NCBI GenBank assembly: GCA_013153375.1
Contig: JAADEN010000033.1
Location: 1-16,618, forward strand
Length of the DNA stretch: 16,618 nt
Source of the DNA: Chloroflexota bacterium
Lineage (GTDB): Bacteria > Chloroflexota > Anaerolineae > Anaerolineales > DRMV01
Direction of reading: 5' to 3'
The notes beneath the pieces were generated by a model, which ran no database searches, had not been told where the DNA came from, and saw only the letters and a list, made by a program, of their open reading frames with translations. Position numbers and translations under genes: made by a program. Every line of letters begins with the position of its first letter. Within the stretch, counting starts at the first letter, position 1. This document shows, one piece after another, positions 6,063 through 13,686 of the stretch.

Positions 6063-7073
6063 ATGCGCATCGTCCTGGACGCCATGGGCAGCGACGCCCA
6101 TCCCGAACCCGAAGTGCAGGCCATCGTCGAGGCCGCGCGGCGCTGGCCCGAGGACACTTTCTACCTGGTCGGCCGCGAAGACCAGGTCAAGCCCCGCCTG
6201 GACGCGCTCGCGCCGCCGCCCAATGTGGTGTTCGTGCACGCGCCCGAGGTGTTCGCCATGACCGACAAGCCGGGCGAAACCGTGCGCCGCAAGCCCAACA
6301 CTTCCATGGCCGTGGGCATGCGTATGCTCAAAGAAGGCCGGGCCGACGCGTTCGTCACCGCGGGCAACACGGGCGGCGCGCTGGCCAACGCGCTCTTCAT
6401 CCTGGGCCGCATTCGGGGCGTGCGCCGTCCGGGGCTCATCGGCGCGTTCCCCAGCCGTAAGGAGCGGGTGCTGGTGATGGACATCGGCGCCAACGCGGAG
6501 TGCAAGCCCGAATACCTGCTCCAGTTCGCCATCATGGCCTCGATTTATGCGGAAGAAATCTTGGGCCGGGCCCGGCCGCGGGTGGCGCTGCTGTCCAACG
6601 GCGAGGAGGCCGGCAAGGGCAACGACCTGGTCAAGGCCACCTACCCGCTGCTGGCCGAAAGCGGCCTGAACTTCATCGGCAATGTGGAGCCCAAGGAAAT
6701 CTTCGCCGGCGAGGCCGATGTGGTGGTCACCGACGGCTTCACGGGCAATGTGTTCCTCAAGACCAGCGAGGCCGTGGTGGGCCTGCTGGTGGATGTGCTC
6801 AAGGACGCGCTCATGGCCTCGCCGCGCACCAAACTGGGCGCGCTGCTGGCCAAGCCCGCGTTCGCGCACCTCAAAGCCCTGCTCGACCCCAGCGAGGCCG
6901 GCGCGGCGCCCCTGCTGGGCATCAACGGCCTGGTGTTCGTCGGCCACGGCCGGTCGGACGCGCGCGCCTTGCTCGCGGCCTTGCGCACGGCCCGCCAGGC
7001 CGTCCAGGTCCACCTGCTGGACAAACTGACCGCCGGCATTGCCGCGCGGTTGCAGTCCCCCCAAGGAAAGTGA
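6063..7073 (+). CDS. plsX: Phosphate acyltransferase PlsX
   Basis: PlsX makes acyl phosphate from acyl-ACP and inorganic phosphate; PlsY then uses it to acylate glycerol-3-phosphate, the first step of phospholipid synthesis. The protein has 336 residues, normal for the family. It shows DAMGSD (6-11; many homologues have DAMGGD), a NTGGAL segment, the MDIGAN segment followed by KPEYLLQFA, NGEEAGKGN, and a DGFTGNVFLK segment, all typical of PlsX. It is a peripheral membrane enzyme. The usual neighbours fabH and rpmF are absent here; instead a NERD-like membrane protein follows after 9 bases, probably in the same transcript. GGAGGAG sits four bases before the ATG and a consensus extended -10 lies upstream. 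Confidence 0.97.
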   Translation: MRIVLDAMGSDAHPEPEVQAIVEAARRWPEDTFYLVGREDQVKPRLDALAPPPNVVFVHAPEVFAMTDKPGETVRRKPNTSMAVGMRMLKEGRADAFVTAGNTGGALANALFILGRIRGVRRPGLIGAFPSRKERVLVMDIGANAECKPEYLLQFAIMASIYAEEILGRARPRVALLSNGEEAGKGNDLVKATYPLLAESGLNFIGNVEPKEIFAGEADVVVTDGFTGNVFLKTSEAVVGLLVDVLKDALMASPRTKLGALLAKPAFAHLKALLDPSEAGAAPLLGINGLVFVGHGRSDARALLAALRTARQAVQVHLLDKLTAGIAARLQSPQGK

Positions 7074-7082
7074 GAGACCAGC

Positions 7083-7868
7083 ATGCGCAGCGAATTGAAC
7101 CAATCCTTCCTGGAAAAACAACTCAAACTGGCTCAACGCACCAGCCTCATCGGCCTGGCCCTGTTCGCGGTGGGCATCTACCTGACCTTCGCCTATCCCA
7201 AGGCCGTGCTGTGGGCCTTCGTCGCGCTCATCGTGGGCTTTCTGGTGTCGCAAATCGGCATCTACTTCGGCAACCGCTACGGACGGCGGCCGCGGGCCGA
7301 CCAGGTGCTCGATCAGGCCCTGAAAGGCGTGGGCGAAAAGCACACCCTCTACCACTACGCCACGCCCGCGGGACATGTCATCATCGGCCCGTCGGGGGTG
7401 TGGGTGCTGGTGGTGAAATATCAGCAGGGCCGCATCCGGTATCACAAAGGCAAATGGCGGCAAAAGGGCGGGCCTGTGCTGTGGTACTTGCGCCTGTTCG
7501 CGCAGGAGGGCCTGGGGCGGCCCGATGTGGAGGTCGAGGAGGAGGTCAAACTCATCCGCAAGGCCCTGGTCGAGGCGCTGGGGGAAGAAGAAGCCGCGGC
7601 CGTGCCCGTGGAGCCGGTGCTGGTGTTCACCAGCCCCAAAGCCGTGCTGGAGGATGTGTCCGAAGCGCCCGTGCCCACCCTCAAGCCCGAGGACCTCAAA
7701 GGCTTCTTCCGCGAGCGGCTGAAGCAAAAGCGCCTCACGCCCGAACAGGTCCGTCGGGTGCGCGAGGCGCTGGTGTTGTACAAACCGCCCAAGAAGGCCG
7801 CGGAGGACACGGCGAGCGCCAAGGCGTCCAAAGCCAAACGCGGCGCCAAAGCTAAGAAGAAGGGCTGA
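7083..7868 (+). CDS. Two-TM membrane protein with a NERD-like domain
   Basis: This 261-residue protein has two membrane helices (about 19-38 and 42-62), then a region resembling the nuclease-related NERD domain (about 72-235) around GEKHTLYHY and HVIIGPSGVWVLVVK (98-112). It ends in a Lys/Ala-rich tail (about 237-261) suited to binding nucleic acid or acidic lipids. In typical NERD domains the equivalent strand reads D-H-x-x-x...E-x-K. Here Gly97 and Val110 occupy the places expected for the acidic residues and only Lys112 of the ExK motif remains, so nuclease activity is doubtful. It starts 9 bases after plsX with a GGAAAGTGAGAG ribosome region. The family call rests on pattern recognition alone, and the function is unknown. 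Confidence 0.75.
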   Translation: MRSELNQSFLEKQLKLAQRTSLIGLALFAVGIYLTFAYPKAVLWAFVALIVGFLVSQIGIYFGNRYGRRPRADQVLDQALKGVGEKHTLYHYATPAGHVIIGPSGVWVLVVKYQQGRIRYHKGKWRQKGGPVLWYLRLFAQEGLGRPDVEVEEEVKLIRKALVEALGEEEAAAVPVEPVLVFTSPKAVLEDVSEAPVPTLKPEDLKGFFRERLKQKRLTPEQVRRVREALVLYKPPKKAAEDTASAKASKAKRGAKAKKKG

Positions 7869-7877
7869 GAAACCACG

Positions 7878-7909
7878 CCGCGCCTGCCGGTCAGAGCCGA
7901 CAGGCGCGG
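7878..7909. terminator. Hairpin between convergent genes, likely bidirectional terminator
   Basis: CCGCGCCTG (7878-7886) pairs perfectly with CAGGCGCGG (7901-7909), and an inner CGG/CCG pair may extend the stem. It lies 9 bases after the NERD-like gene stop and 25 bases from the convergent zinc-ribbon gene stop. There is no true T run on either side (TATTATG follows on plus), so termination strength is uncertain. Confidence 0.55.
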
Positions 7910-7933
7910 TATTATGACGCGCGTCCGCCGCGG

Positions 7934-8251
7934 TCAATCGCTCTTGGCCGCGCCGCCGTTGGAACTGGCCTTGGATGCCGCGGTCGAGGTCTCCTTGGCC
8001 GAGGAAGATTTGCCCTCCCCGTCGCCTTTGGTTTCCGCCTTGGATGCCGCGGGTTTGCCCGCGCTGTTGCTGCCCCGATTGTCGGTCACATAAAAACCGC
8101 TGCCCTTGAACACCACCGCGGGCGGACGAAAGACGCGATACACCGTCGTGTGCCCATTGGGACAGGTCACACGGCTTTGGTCATCGTGAAACGACAGGAA
8201 TTTGTCAAATACCACGCCACAAGTTTCACACCGAAAAGTATAGGTCGGCAT
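7934..8251 (-). CDS. FmdB-like zinc ribbon protein
   Basis: This 105-residue protein begins MPTYTFRCETCG, the signature of the FmdB/CxxC zinc ribbon family, whose members are mostly uncharacterised putative regulators. Metal ligands are probably Cys8, Cys11 and Cys30; the second pair is unusual, being C-x3-H (Cys30, His34) instead of CxxC. GSGFYVTD (51-58) is the conserved motif near the end of the family core. Residues about 59-105 form a Ser/Ala/Lys/Gly-rich low-complexity tail. I chose the ATG at 8251 because GGAGGTGA lies directly upstream and homology begins there. The frame stays open to 8539, but that extension is a shadow of the neighbouring gene. It is downstream of the HEPN remnant, whose final codons supply its ribosome site. 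Confidence 0.88.
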   Translation of the reverse strand: MPTYTFRCETCGVVFDKFLSFHDDQSRVTCPNGHTTVYRVFRPPAVVFKGSGFYVTDNRGSNSAGKPAASKAETKGDGEGKSSSAKETSTAASKASSNGGAAKSD

Positions 8252-8253
8252 AA

Positions 8254-8397
8254 TCACCTCCCACGCGCTGGGCCGATGAGCCCGGCGCGATTCGAACGGT
8301 AAAAATTCCAATATCGGCGCTCGTACAAATACTGGGCTTCGTCCAGAATAGCCTCGGCTTGTTGCAACATGGCCCAAGCCATCTGGCGATTGTTCAT
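8254..8397 (-). pseudogene. Truncated HEPN-domain remnant (47 codons)
   Basis: An ATG at 8397 overlaps the nucleotidyltransferase stop as ATGA, the usual coupling in MNT/HEPN operons. It opens a 47-codon frame beginning MNNRQMAWAMLQQAE and continuing through ILDEAQYLYERRYW. This matches the first amphipathic helices of HEPN proteins partnered with MNT nucleotidyltransferases (family memory, not a search). Full HEPN partners have roughly 110-140 residues; here the frame ends at TGA 8254-8256, two bases before the next gene's ATG. The C-terminal half, where the Rx4-6H RNase motif would be, is absent, and no other frame restores it. I infer a 3' deletion that left a toxin stub. A functional small protein is a less likely alternative. 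Confidence 0.65.
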
Positions 8398-8900
8398 ACC
8401 TCAAACACCTCGCCCGGCTGCAAATCCGGCTTGAGCACCCAATACCACGCATCTCCCAGGCGTTCTTTCCGGGCGCCGAGTTCATGCAAGCGCTCGTGCA
8501 AACGCGCCAGGACGCTTTGGAAGAAGCCCTCCTTGTCATAGAGGATCACCGCGTCGTTCGTCATGTCGAGATACACAGGATGGAAACGCTGGGCTTCTTC
8601 CCGGCTACGAATCATCTCCACGAAATCGACATAAACGCCACGCTGCCACAGGGCTTCCAAATCCGGCGTCAGAGCCTCACGAGCCGGCGCCAACAGCGCG
8701 CGGCGGGCCATCATGCCCCGAGGCGCGTCCTCCAACACGACGAACAGATCAATATCCGAGGTGGGGCCGGCCTCGCCGCGCGCCACCGAGCCAAACAACA
8801 CCACCGAGACCAACTGTTGCGGCAAGGTCTCGTGTAAAACTTGCGCGTATCGTTCGGCCAAGTGGCGCAAATGCGCGTTAAAATCCTGCGTGTGAACCAT
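8394..8900 (-). CDS. MNT-type minimal nucleotidyltransferase (antitoxin-like)
   Basis: This protein has about 168 residues with the pol-beta nucleotidyltransferase signature GSVARGEAG followed by SDIDL. Gly37-Ser38, Asp49 and Asp51 are the nucleotide and metal site, and a third Asp is near residue 92 (YVDF). Its end (LKPDLQPGEVFEV) is typical of MNT proteins encoded before HEPN partners. In characterised MNT/HEPN pairs the MNT protein AMPylates and silences the HEPN RNase. Here the HEPN frame is truncated, so this may be an orphan antitoxin. The frame stays open to 8960, but a consensus -10 at 8938-8943 predicts transcription from about 8931, which excludes that start. ATGs at 8915 and 8900 remain; I prefer 8900, although neither has a good ribosome site. 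Confidence 0.88.
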   Translation of the reverse strand: MVHTQDFNAHLRHLAERYAQVLHETLPQQLVSVVLFGSVARGEAGPTSDIDLFVVLEDAPRGMMARRALLAPAREALTPDLEALWQRGVYVDFVEMIRSREEAQRFHPVYLDMTNDAVILYDKEGFFQSVLARLHERLHELGARKERLGDAWYWVLKPDLQPGEVFEV

Positions 8901-8937
8901 CCTGCTTTTGCCCATGCCCAGCGCGGCTTCTGTCGCG

Positions 8938-8946
8938 ATTATACCA
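8938..8946 (-). promoter_or_regulatory. Extended -10 promoter for the MNT/HEPN-remnant/FmdB unit
   Basis: On the minus strand the sequence is TGG followed by a consensus TATAAT. It lies 15 bases beyond the upstream hsp20 terminator stem, which occupies the place where a -35 would be. It probably serves the nucleotidyltransferase, the HEPN remnant and the zinc ribbon gene together. Confidence 0.6.
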
Positions 8947-8958
8947 TTCCCCATCCAC

Positions 8959-8991
8959 AAAACACCACCCAGGTAAGACCTGGGTGGTGTT
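8959..8991 (-). terminator. Rho-independent terminator of hsp20
   Basis: A perfect 14-base-pair stem, AACACCACCCAGGT (8961-8974) with ACCTGGGTGGTGTT (8978-8991), closes a 3-base loop. On the minus strand it ends in TTTT, 43 bases after the hsp20 stop. This is the clearest terminator in the window. Confidence 0.9.
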
Positions 8992-9033
8992 GGTCAGCCT
9001 GCGCTGACCGGGATGGGGGCGCGAGGCTCGGCC

Positions 9034-9504
9034 TTATTTCTTGCTCTTCTTGCCCTTGCTTTTGCCTTTGGGCTTGACTTCGATGAGTTTCGGACGAGCC
9101 CCTTCGGCCTTGGGCAGCACCAGGGTCAGCACGCCGTTCTCGAAGGTCGCCTCGGCTTCGTCGGCCACCACGGGGGCCGGCAGGCGGATGCTGCGGCTGA
9201 AGGTACCAAAGCGGCGCTCCCGCAGATAGTAGGTCGCGCCTTCCTCCACCGCGTCCTCCTGCACCTCGCCCCGCAGCGTCAACACATCGCCGGTGATGGT
9301 GATCTCCAGGTCCTCGGGCTTCACGCCCGGCAAGGTCGCCTTGAGCACGATCGCGTCATCGGTCTCATACAGATCGATGTGCGGCATCAGCGCCCAGGCA
9401 GCCTCCGTGGACGCCAGCGGCCGACCCAGGAACTCCTCCAGGAAGCGGTCCATCGTGCGTTGAATGGACAACGCATCGCGCAACGGCTCCCAGCGCGTCA
9501 ACAT
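9034..9504 (-). CDS. Small heat shock protein, Hsp20/alpha-crystallin family
   Basis: This 156-residue ATP-independent chaperone holds unfolding proteins until refolding machinery acts. The alpha-crystallin domain covers about 40-134, with LPGVKPEDLEI in the expected place and the family's closing motif FENGVLTLVLPK. A short I-x-V-type C-terminal motif (IEV, 141-143) should support oligomer assembly. The last dozen residues are unusually Lys-rich (KGKSKGKKSKK). GGAGGTGTGTC precedes the ATG. A GC-rich 7-base-pair hairpin lies in the leader, and strong terminators flank the gene on both sides, so it is a single-gene unit. No CIRCE element was found upstream. Confidence 0.96.
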   Translation of the reverse strand: MLTRWEPLRDALSIQRTMDRFLEEFLGRPLASTEAAWALMPHIDLYETDDAIVLKATLPGVKPEDLEITITGDVLTLRGEVQEDAVEEGATYYLRERRFGTFSRSIRLPAPVVADEAEATFENGVLTLVLPKAEGARPKLIEVKPKGKSKGKKSKK

Positions 9505-9532
9505 GACACACCTCCTTCGCTCCTGGGATGGC

Positions 9533-9551
9533 CCGGGGCCGTTCGCCCCGG
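9533..9551 (-). other. GC hairpin in the hsp20 leader
   Basis: CCGGGGC (9533-9539) pairs with GCCCCGG (9545-9551) around a 5-base loop, about 30 bases before the hsp20 ATG. It does not include the GGAGGTG ribosome site. Seven GC pairs are too stable to melt as a classical RNA thermometer. It could stabilise the mRNA or be incidental in GC-rich DNA. Confidence 0.4.
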
Positions 9552-9575
9552 CACTTTTCTCTTTACGCCGCGAAC

Positions 9576-9581
9576 ATTAGA
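9576..9581 (-). promoter_or_regulatory. Possible -10 element of hsp20
   Basis: The minus strand reads TCTAAT (five of six consensus bases) within an AT-richer stretch about 70 bases before the hsp20 ATG. A -35 is not convincing. It is offered because this is the only AT-rich stretch between the upstream terminator and the gene. Confidence 0.3.
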
Positions 9582-9599
9582 ATTTCGTAAGCGGGGCCT

Positions 9600-9622
9600 A
9601 AAAAAGGCGTTAATGCGCCCTT
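9600..9622 (-). terminator. Rho-independent terminator overlapping the zinc-ribbon gene stop
   Basis: On the minus strand AAGGGCG pairs with CGCCTTT (one G-T pair) around loop CATTAA, followed by a run of six T. The loop contains the TAA stop of the upstream gene (9610-9612), so the hairpin forms across the end of that reading frame. It separates the DUF2207 operon from hsp20. Confidence 0.7.
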
Positions 9623-10179
9623 CCCTCTCCCGCGGCGGGGGAAGAAGCCTCCGCGGCGGCCTGGGGCGGAATGAACAGCGTCGCGCCGCAGTACGGACAG
9701 CGCACGATGCCCTTGCCCACGAACTCCCGCTGGCCGCCGCAATTGGGGCAGGTGGTCGAACCCACCTGGGACGCGTCCGCGGTGTAGAAGACCATGCGCT
9801 CCCAGTCAATGTAGCCCGTGAACAGGCCCAGGCTGACCAACTCGTAGATGGCGTCCTGCACGGCCTGGCGGTCCAGGTGCAGTTCCACCATGATCTGGTC
9901 AATGGGCACCTGCCCCCGAGACTGAATCAGGCCCAAGATGCGTTCCAACTGCCTGGCCCGCTGGCTCTCTTGCTCCCGCTTGCGGCCCTGCAGATAGAGG
10001 AAGATGCCCACTCCCGCGGCCAGCGCGGCCGGCACCAGGCCGAAGAGGATGAACCCCAACACCGCGCCCGCCGCGCCCAGTTTGCCGCTCATGGCGCCCG
10101 CGATCATGAACCCGGCCGCGGCCAGCACGATGACCACGGCCAGACCGATGAAGAACCATCCCATGCCTTTGCCTTGCAT
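9610..10179 (-). CDS. Two-TM protein with winged-helix-like region and zinc ribbon
   Basis: This 189-residue protein has two membrane helices (about 8-30 and 37-63), a charged linker (65-80), and a winged-helix-like segment (about 78-133: ILGLIQSRGQVPIDQIM, then helical HLDRQAVQDAIYELV). A C-terminal zinc ribbon follows, with CPNC (144-147) and CPYC (161-164), and then a short Ala/Gly tail. The arrangement suggests a membrane-tethered domain for nucleic acid or protein binding facing the cytoplasm. No named family was recognised. It starts 18 bases after the DUF2207 gene with GGGAGG upstream, so the two are an operon and probably act together. A terminator overlaps its stop codon. Confidence 0.8.
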   Translation of the reverse strand: MQGKGMGWFFIGLAVVIVLAAAGFMIAGAMSGKLGAAGAVLGFILFGLVPAALAAGVGIFLYLQGRKREQESQRARQLERILGLIQSRGQVPIDQIMVELHLDRQAVQDAIYELVSLGLFTGYIDWERMVFYTADASQVGSTTCPNCGGQREFVGKGIVRCPYCGATLFIPPQAAAEASSPAAGEGRAH

Positions 10180-10197
10180 GATGAAACCTCCCAGGGA

Positions 10198-12078
10198 TTA
10201 GCCGAAGCCGCTGGAGCCGCCGCCTCCGCCTCCGCCACCTCCGCCGCCGCCCGAAAAGCCGCCCCCGCCGCTGCTGGAGGAGATGCTGCCGGCCACGGTG
10301 TCCAGCGCGCTCAGCAGGGTGTCGCTGACGCTGGAGAGGCTGGTGAAAGTCCCGTCGGCCATCTGATCCAGGCTGGGCATGGGCGCGCCCGAGGACATGG
10401 GACGGGCCCAACCTCCGGGCACCCGCCGCGGCATCGGGCGTCCCATGGCCGGGCGGGGCGGACGCGGCCCCCACCAGGTCGGAGCCGGCACCTGCTCCAG
10501 GGCCGCGAACTGACGCACCCACTGCCGCTCGATGCCCAGGGCCGTGGCGTAGGGCAGATAAGTCTCGAAGATTTCGGCCGCACGCTTGGGGTTCAGCCCC
10601 CGCACATCTTTGAGCGTGCTCAAATAACGGCGAAAGCCCTTCCACAGCGCGGCCGCGCGAGCGCCTTTCCGGGTCTTGCGCGGCATGGCCTGCGCCCACG
10701 CCATGATGACGACCAGCAAAAGAGGGCCTAAACACAGGAGCAGCGGCATTCCGCCGCCGAGGTCGAAGGCCCACGAGAGAAATCCCATCAAGAACAACGC
10801 GTACAGGCCCACCACGACCACGCCGAGCAAAGTGTACTTCCAGCGCACCCGGTTGGGATGGGCCGGGAAGTAGCCGCGGCGCACCACCTCGGCGTACAAA
10901 TCCCGTTCCAGTTTGGCGTGCGCGACGGGCAGGCGCGCGCTCAAAGCCCGCAGCGGTAGGCGCTTTTCGTCGGCGCGGAAGAGCGCGTCGAGGAAGCGCT
11001 TTTCGAAATCTCGCAGCGTGTCGCGCGGATTGTCGGTGCGCTCCAGGTCGAGTTCGCCGGGCTCGGGCTGGGCCAGGGAGGTGGGGCGCCCCTCGGGAGT
11101 GACGAAGCGCACATGGCCCCGCTGAGCCAGATCCAACAGCGTGGCCACGGTATCCTGCCGATCCACCCGCTCGTCCACCAGCACCCCGACCACGCCGGGC
11201 GGGTCATCGGTGGGGGGACGGGTGACCTGGGGCACCGTGACGGTCGCGGGATCCCGGCCAAAGGCGTACCACAAGCCCACGCCCAGCCCTACCACGGCCA
11301 GCCCGCCCACCACGGCCAGCACCGCGCCGCCCACGATGAGGTAGGGGCGCAGTTCCTCGCGCTTCTGCCAGGCCGGAGGTTCGGCCTGCACCGCGCCGTG
11401 GGGCCACTGCACCCGGATCTCCCATTCGGTGCCGCCGGGGAAGGGTCCGCCCTCGAACACGACCCGATCGCCCACCAGCGTGGCCCCCGGGCCTTCCTCG
11501 CCGTTGAGGTACGAGGCCGTGCGCAGTTGCTCCGCAGGCCACTGCCCCGGCAAAGTCACTTCCACCCGACTGGCCTCGATGGGATAGGCCCGGTCGGCCT
11601 CGATGAACTTCCAGAAAAACTGATCGCCCGCGGGGTCAATCCACAGCGCGCCGTGCAGGGTATAAGCCAGGGTAAAGGTGCGGGTGGCGTCGGTGGTGGA
11701 GGGGAAGTACCAGGTCACCCGCACCACATCGTCCTGACGCTCGACTTGAAAGGTGTACGGGCGGCCGGGCGTGGCGACCTCGAGGTACGGCTGGCCATCC
11801 TCGGCCACGGCCCAGTCGGTGATGTCCTCGACCCGGTTCAGGGGGATTTCACGGAAGGCGTAGGTGAACGGGCCGCCTCGAAAGTCCACGACCCAGGTCT
11901 CTTCCACGCGCACCGTGCCGTCGGTACGAATGGTGATGCGGCCATCCCGTCGGGGGACGATCACACTTTTGGCCGTGCTCGCGGCTTGGGCCGCTGTCGG
12001 AGCCAGGCTCCAGGCGACCCAGACCAAAACCACGGCCAGAAACCAACCCCAATGTCTCTGCCGGGTGATGCCGCGCAT
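10198..12078 (-). CDS. DUF2207 family membrane protein with polyglycine tail
   Basis: This 626-residue protein starts at the ATG at 12078, where AAGGAG and a signal peptide (about 1-33, ending TAAQA) agree; the open frame upstream to 12189 has no such support. An extracytoplasmic beta-rich domain (about 35-235) contains the DUF2207 pattern of VEETWVVDF and a FTYAFREIPL stretch. A membrane helix follows at about 244-272, then a cytoplasmic region (about 275-410), a hydrophobic block (about 412-460, probably two helices), and a tail ending in a run of twelve Gly before SSGFG. The Gly-rich end is common in DUF2207 proteins. Their function is unknown; they are broadly present in bacterial envelopes. 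It is the first gene of a two-gene operon with the winged-helix/zinc-ribbon protein. Confidence 0.88.
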   Translation of the reverse strand: MRGITRQRHWGWFLAVVLVWVAWSLAPTAAQAASTAKSVIVPRRDGRITIRTDGTVRVEETWVVDFRGGPFTYAFREIPLNRVEDITDWAVAEDGQPYLEVATPGRPYTFQVERQDDVVRVTWYFPSTTDATRTFTLAYTLHGALWIDPAGDQFFWKFIEADRAYPIEASRVEVTLPGQWPAEQLRTASYLNGEEGPGATLVGDRVVFEGGPFPGGTEWEIRVQWPHGAVQAEPPAWQKREELRPYLIVGGAVLAVVGGLAVVGLGVGLWYAFGRDPATVTVPQVTRPPTDDPPGVVGVLVDERVDRQDTVATLLDLAQRGHVRFVTPEGRPTSLAQPEPGELDLERTDNPRDTLRDFEKRFLDALFRADEKRLPLRALSARLPVAHAKLERDLYAEVVRRGYFPAHPNRVRWKYTLLGVVVVGLYALFLMGFLSWAFDLGGGMPLLLCLGPLLLVVIMAWAQAMPRKTRKGARAAALWKGFRRYLSTLKDVRGLNPKRAAEIFETYLPYATALGIERQWVRQFAALEQVPAPTWWGPRPPRPAMGRPMPRRVPGGWARPMSSGAPMPSLDQMADGTFTSLSSVSDTLLSALDTVAGSISSSSGGGGFSGGGGGGGGGGGGSSGFG

Positions 12079-12153
12079 GTTCGGCTCCTTTCCTGCGCCC
12101 TTCCGCGGCCGCGGCGCGCGGTGGAGGAGATCTCCAGGGGGAAGGGCATCTTT

Positions 12154-12162
12154 ATCATAGCA
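12154..12162 (-). promoter_or_regulatory. Extended -10 promoter for the DUF2207 operon
   Basis: The minus strand reads TGC followed by TATGAT (five of six consensus bases), about 75 bases before the ATG at 12078. No -35 is evident. It lies 40 bases beyond the icd terminator. Confidence 0.5.
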
Positions 12163-12201
12163 CAAACCGGGCCTCGGGCGAGGCCTCAACCGACCCGACG
12201 C

Positions 12202-12239
12202 AAAAGCCCCCGATTCTGCGCCAGGCGCAGCGGGGGCTT
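12202..12239 (-). terminator. icd: Rho-independent terminator of icd
   Basis: AAGCCCCCG (12204-12212) pairs perfectly with CGGGGGCTT (12231-12239). An inner stem CTGCGC/GCGCAG closes a CAG loop. On the minus strand the T run is TTTT. It lies 26 bases after the icd stop. Confidence 0.9.
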
Positions 12240-12265
12240 CTTCTGCCGCATCCGAGACGGACCGA

Positions 12266-13573
<1,308 letters not shown>

Positions 13574-13619
13574 GGGTTCTGCTCCTTGTGTTTCAGGATG
13601 ATACGGGGATTGCGCGGTG

Positions 13620-13628
13620 ATTATAACA
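13620..13628 (-). promoter_or_regulatory. icd: Extended -10 promoter for icd
   Basis: On the minus strand TGT is followed by a consensus TATAAT, about 47 bases before the icd ATG. No -35 hexamer is recognisable. It follows immediately after the possible radC terminator. Confidence 0.6.
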
Positions 13629-13633
13629 TCTTC

Positions 13634-13671
13634 AAAACCGGGGGCGCAGATGAGGATAGGCACATCTCCCC
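13634..13671 (-). terminator. Possible terminator of radC
   Basis: On the minus strand GGGGAGATG can pair with CATCT...CCCC around a 10-base loop with a 3-base bulge (GCG), then GGTTTT. The bulge and the short T run make it a weaker candidate than the others. Its position between the radC stop and the icd promoter fits. Confidence 0.35.
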
Positions 13672-13686
13672 GCGGCTGACAGGGCC

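Noticed and set aside
8252..8539. Extended N-terminus of the FmdB-like frame
   Set aside because: The extra residues are a shadow of the MNT/HEPN region; family homology and GGAGGTGA place the start at 8251.
9505..9600. CIRCE/HrcA operator upstream of hsp20
   Set aside because: No TTAGCACTC...GAGTGCTAA-type inverted repeat is present; the only inverted repeat is a GC-rich 7-base-pair hairpin.
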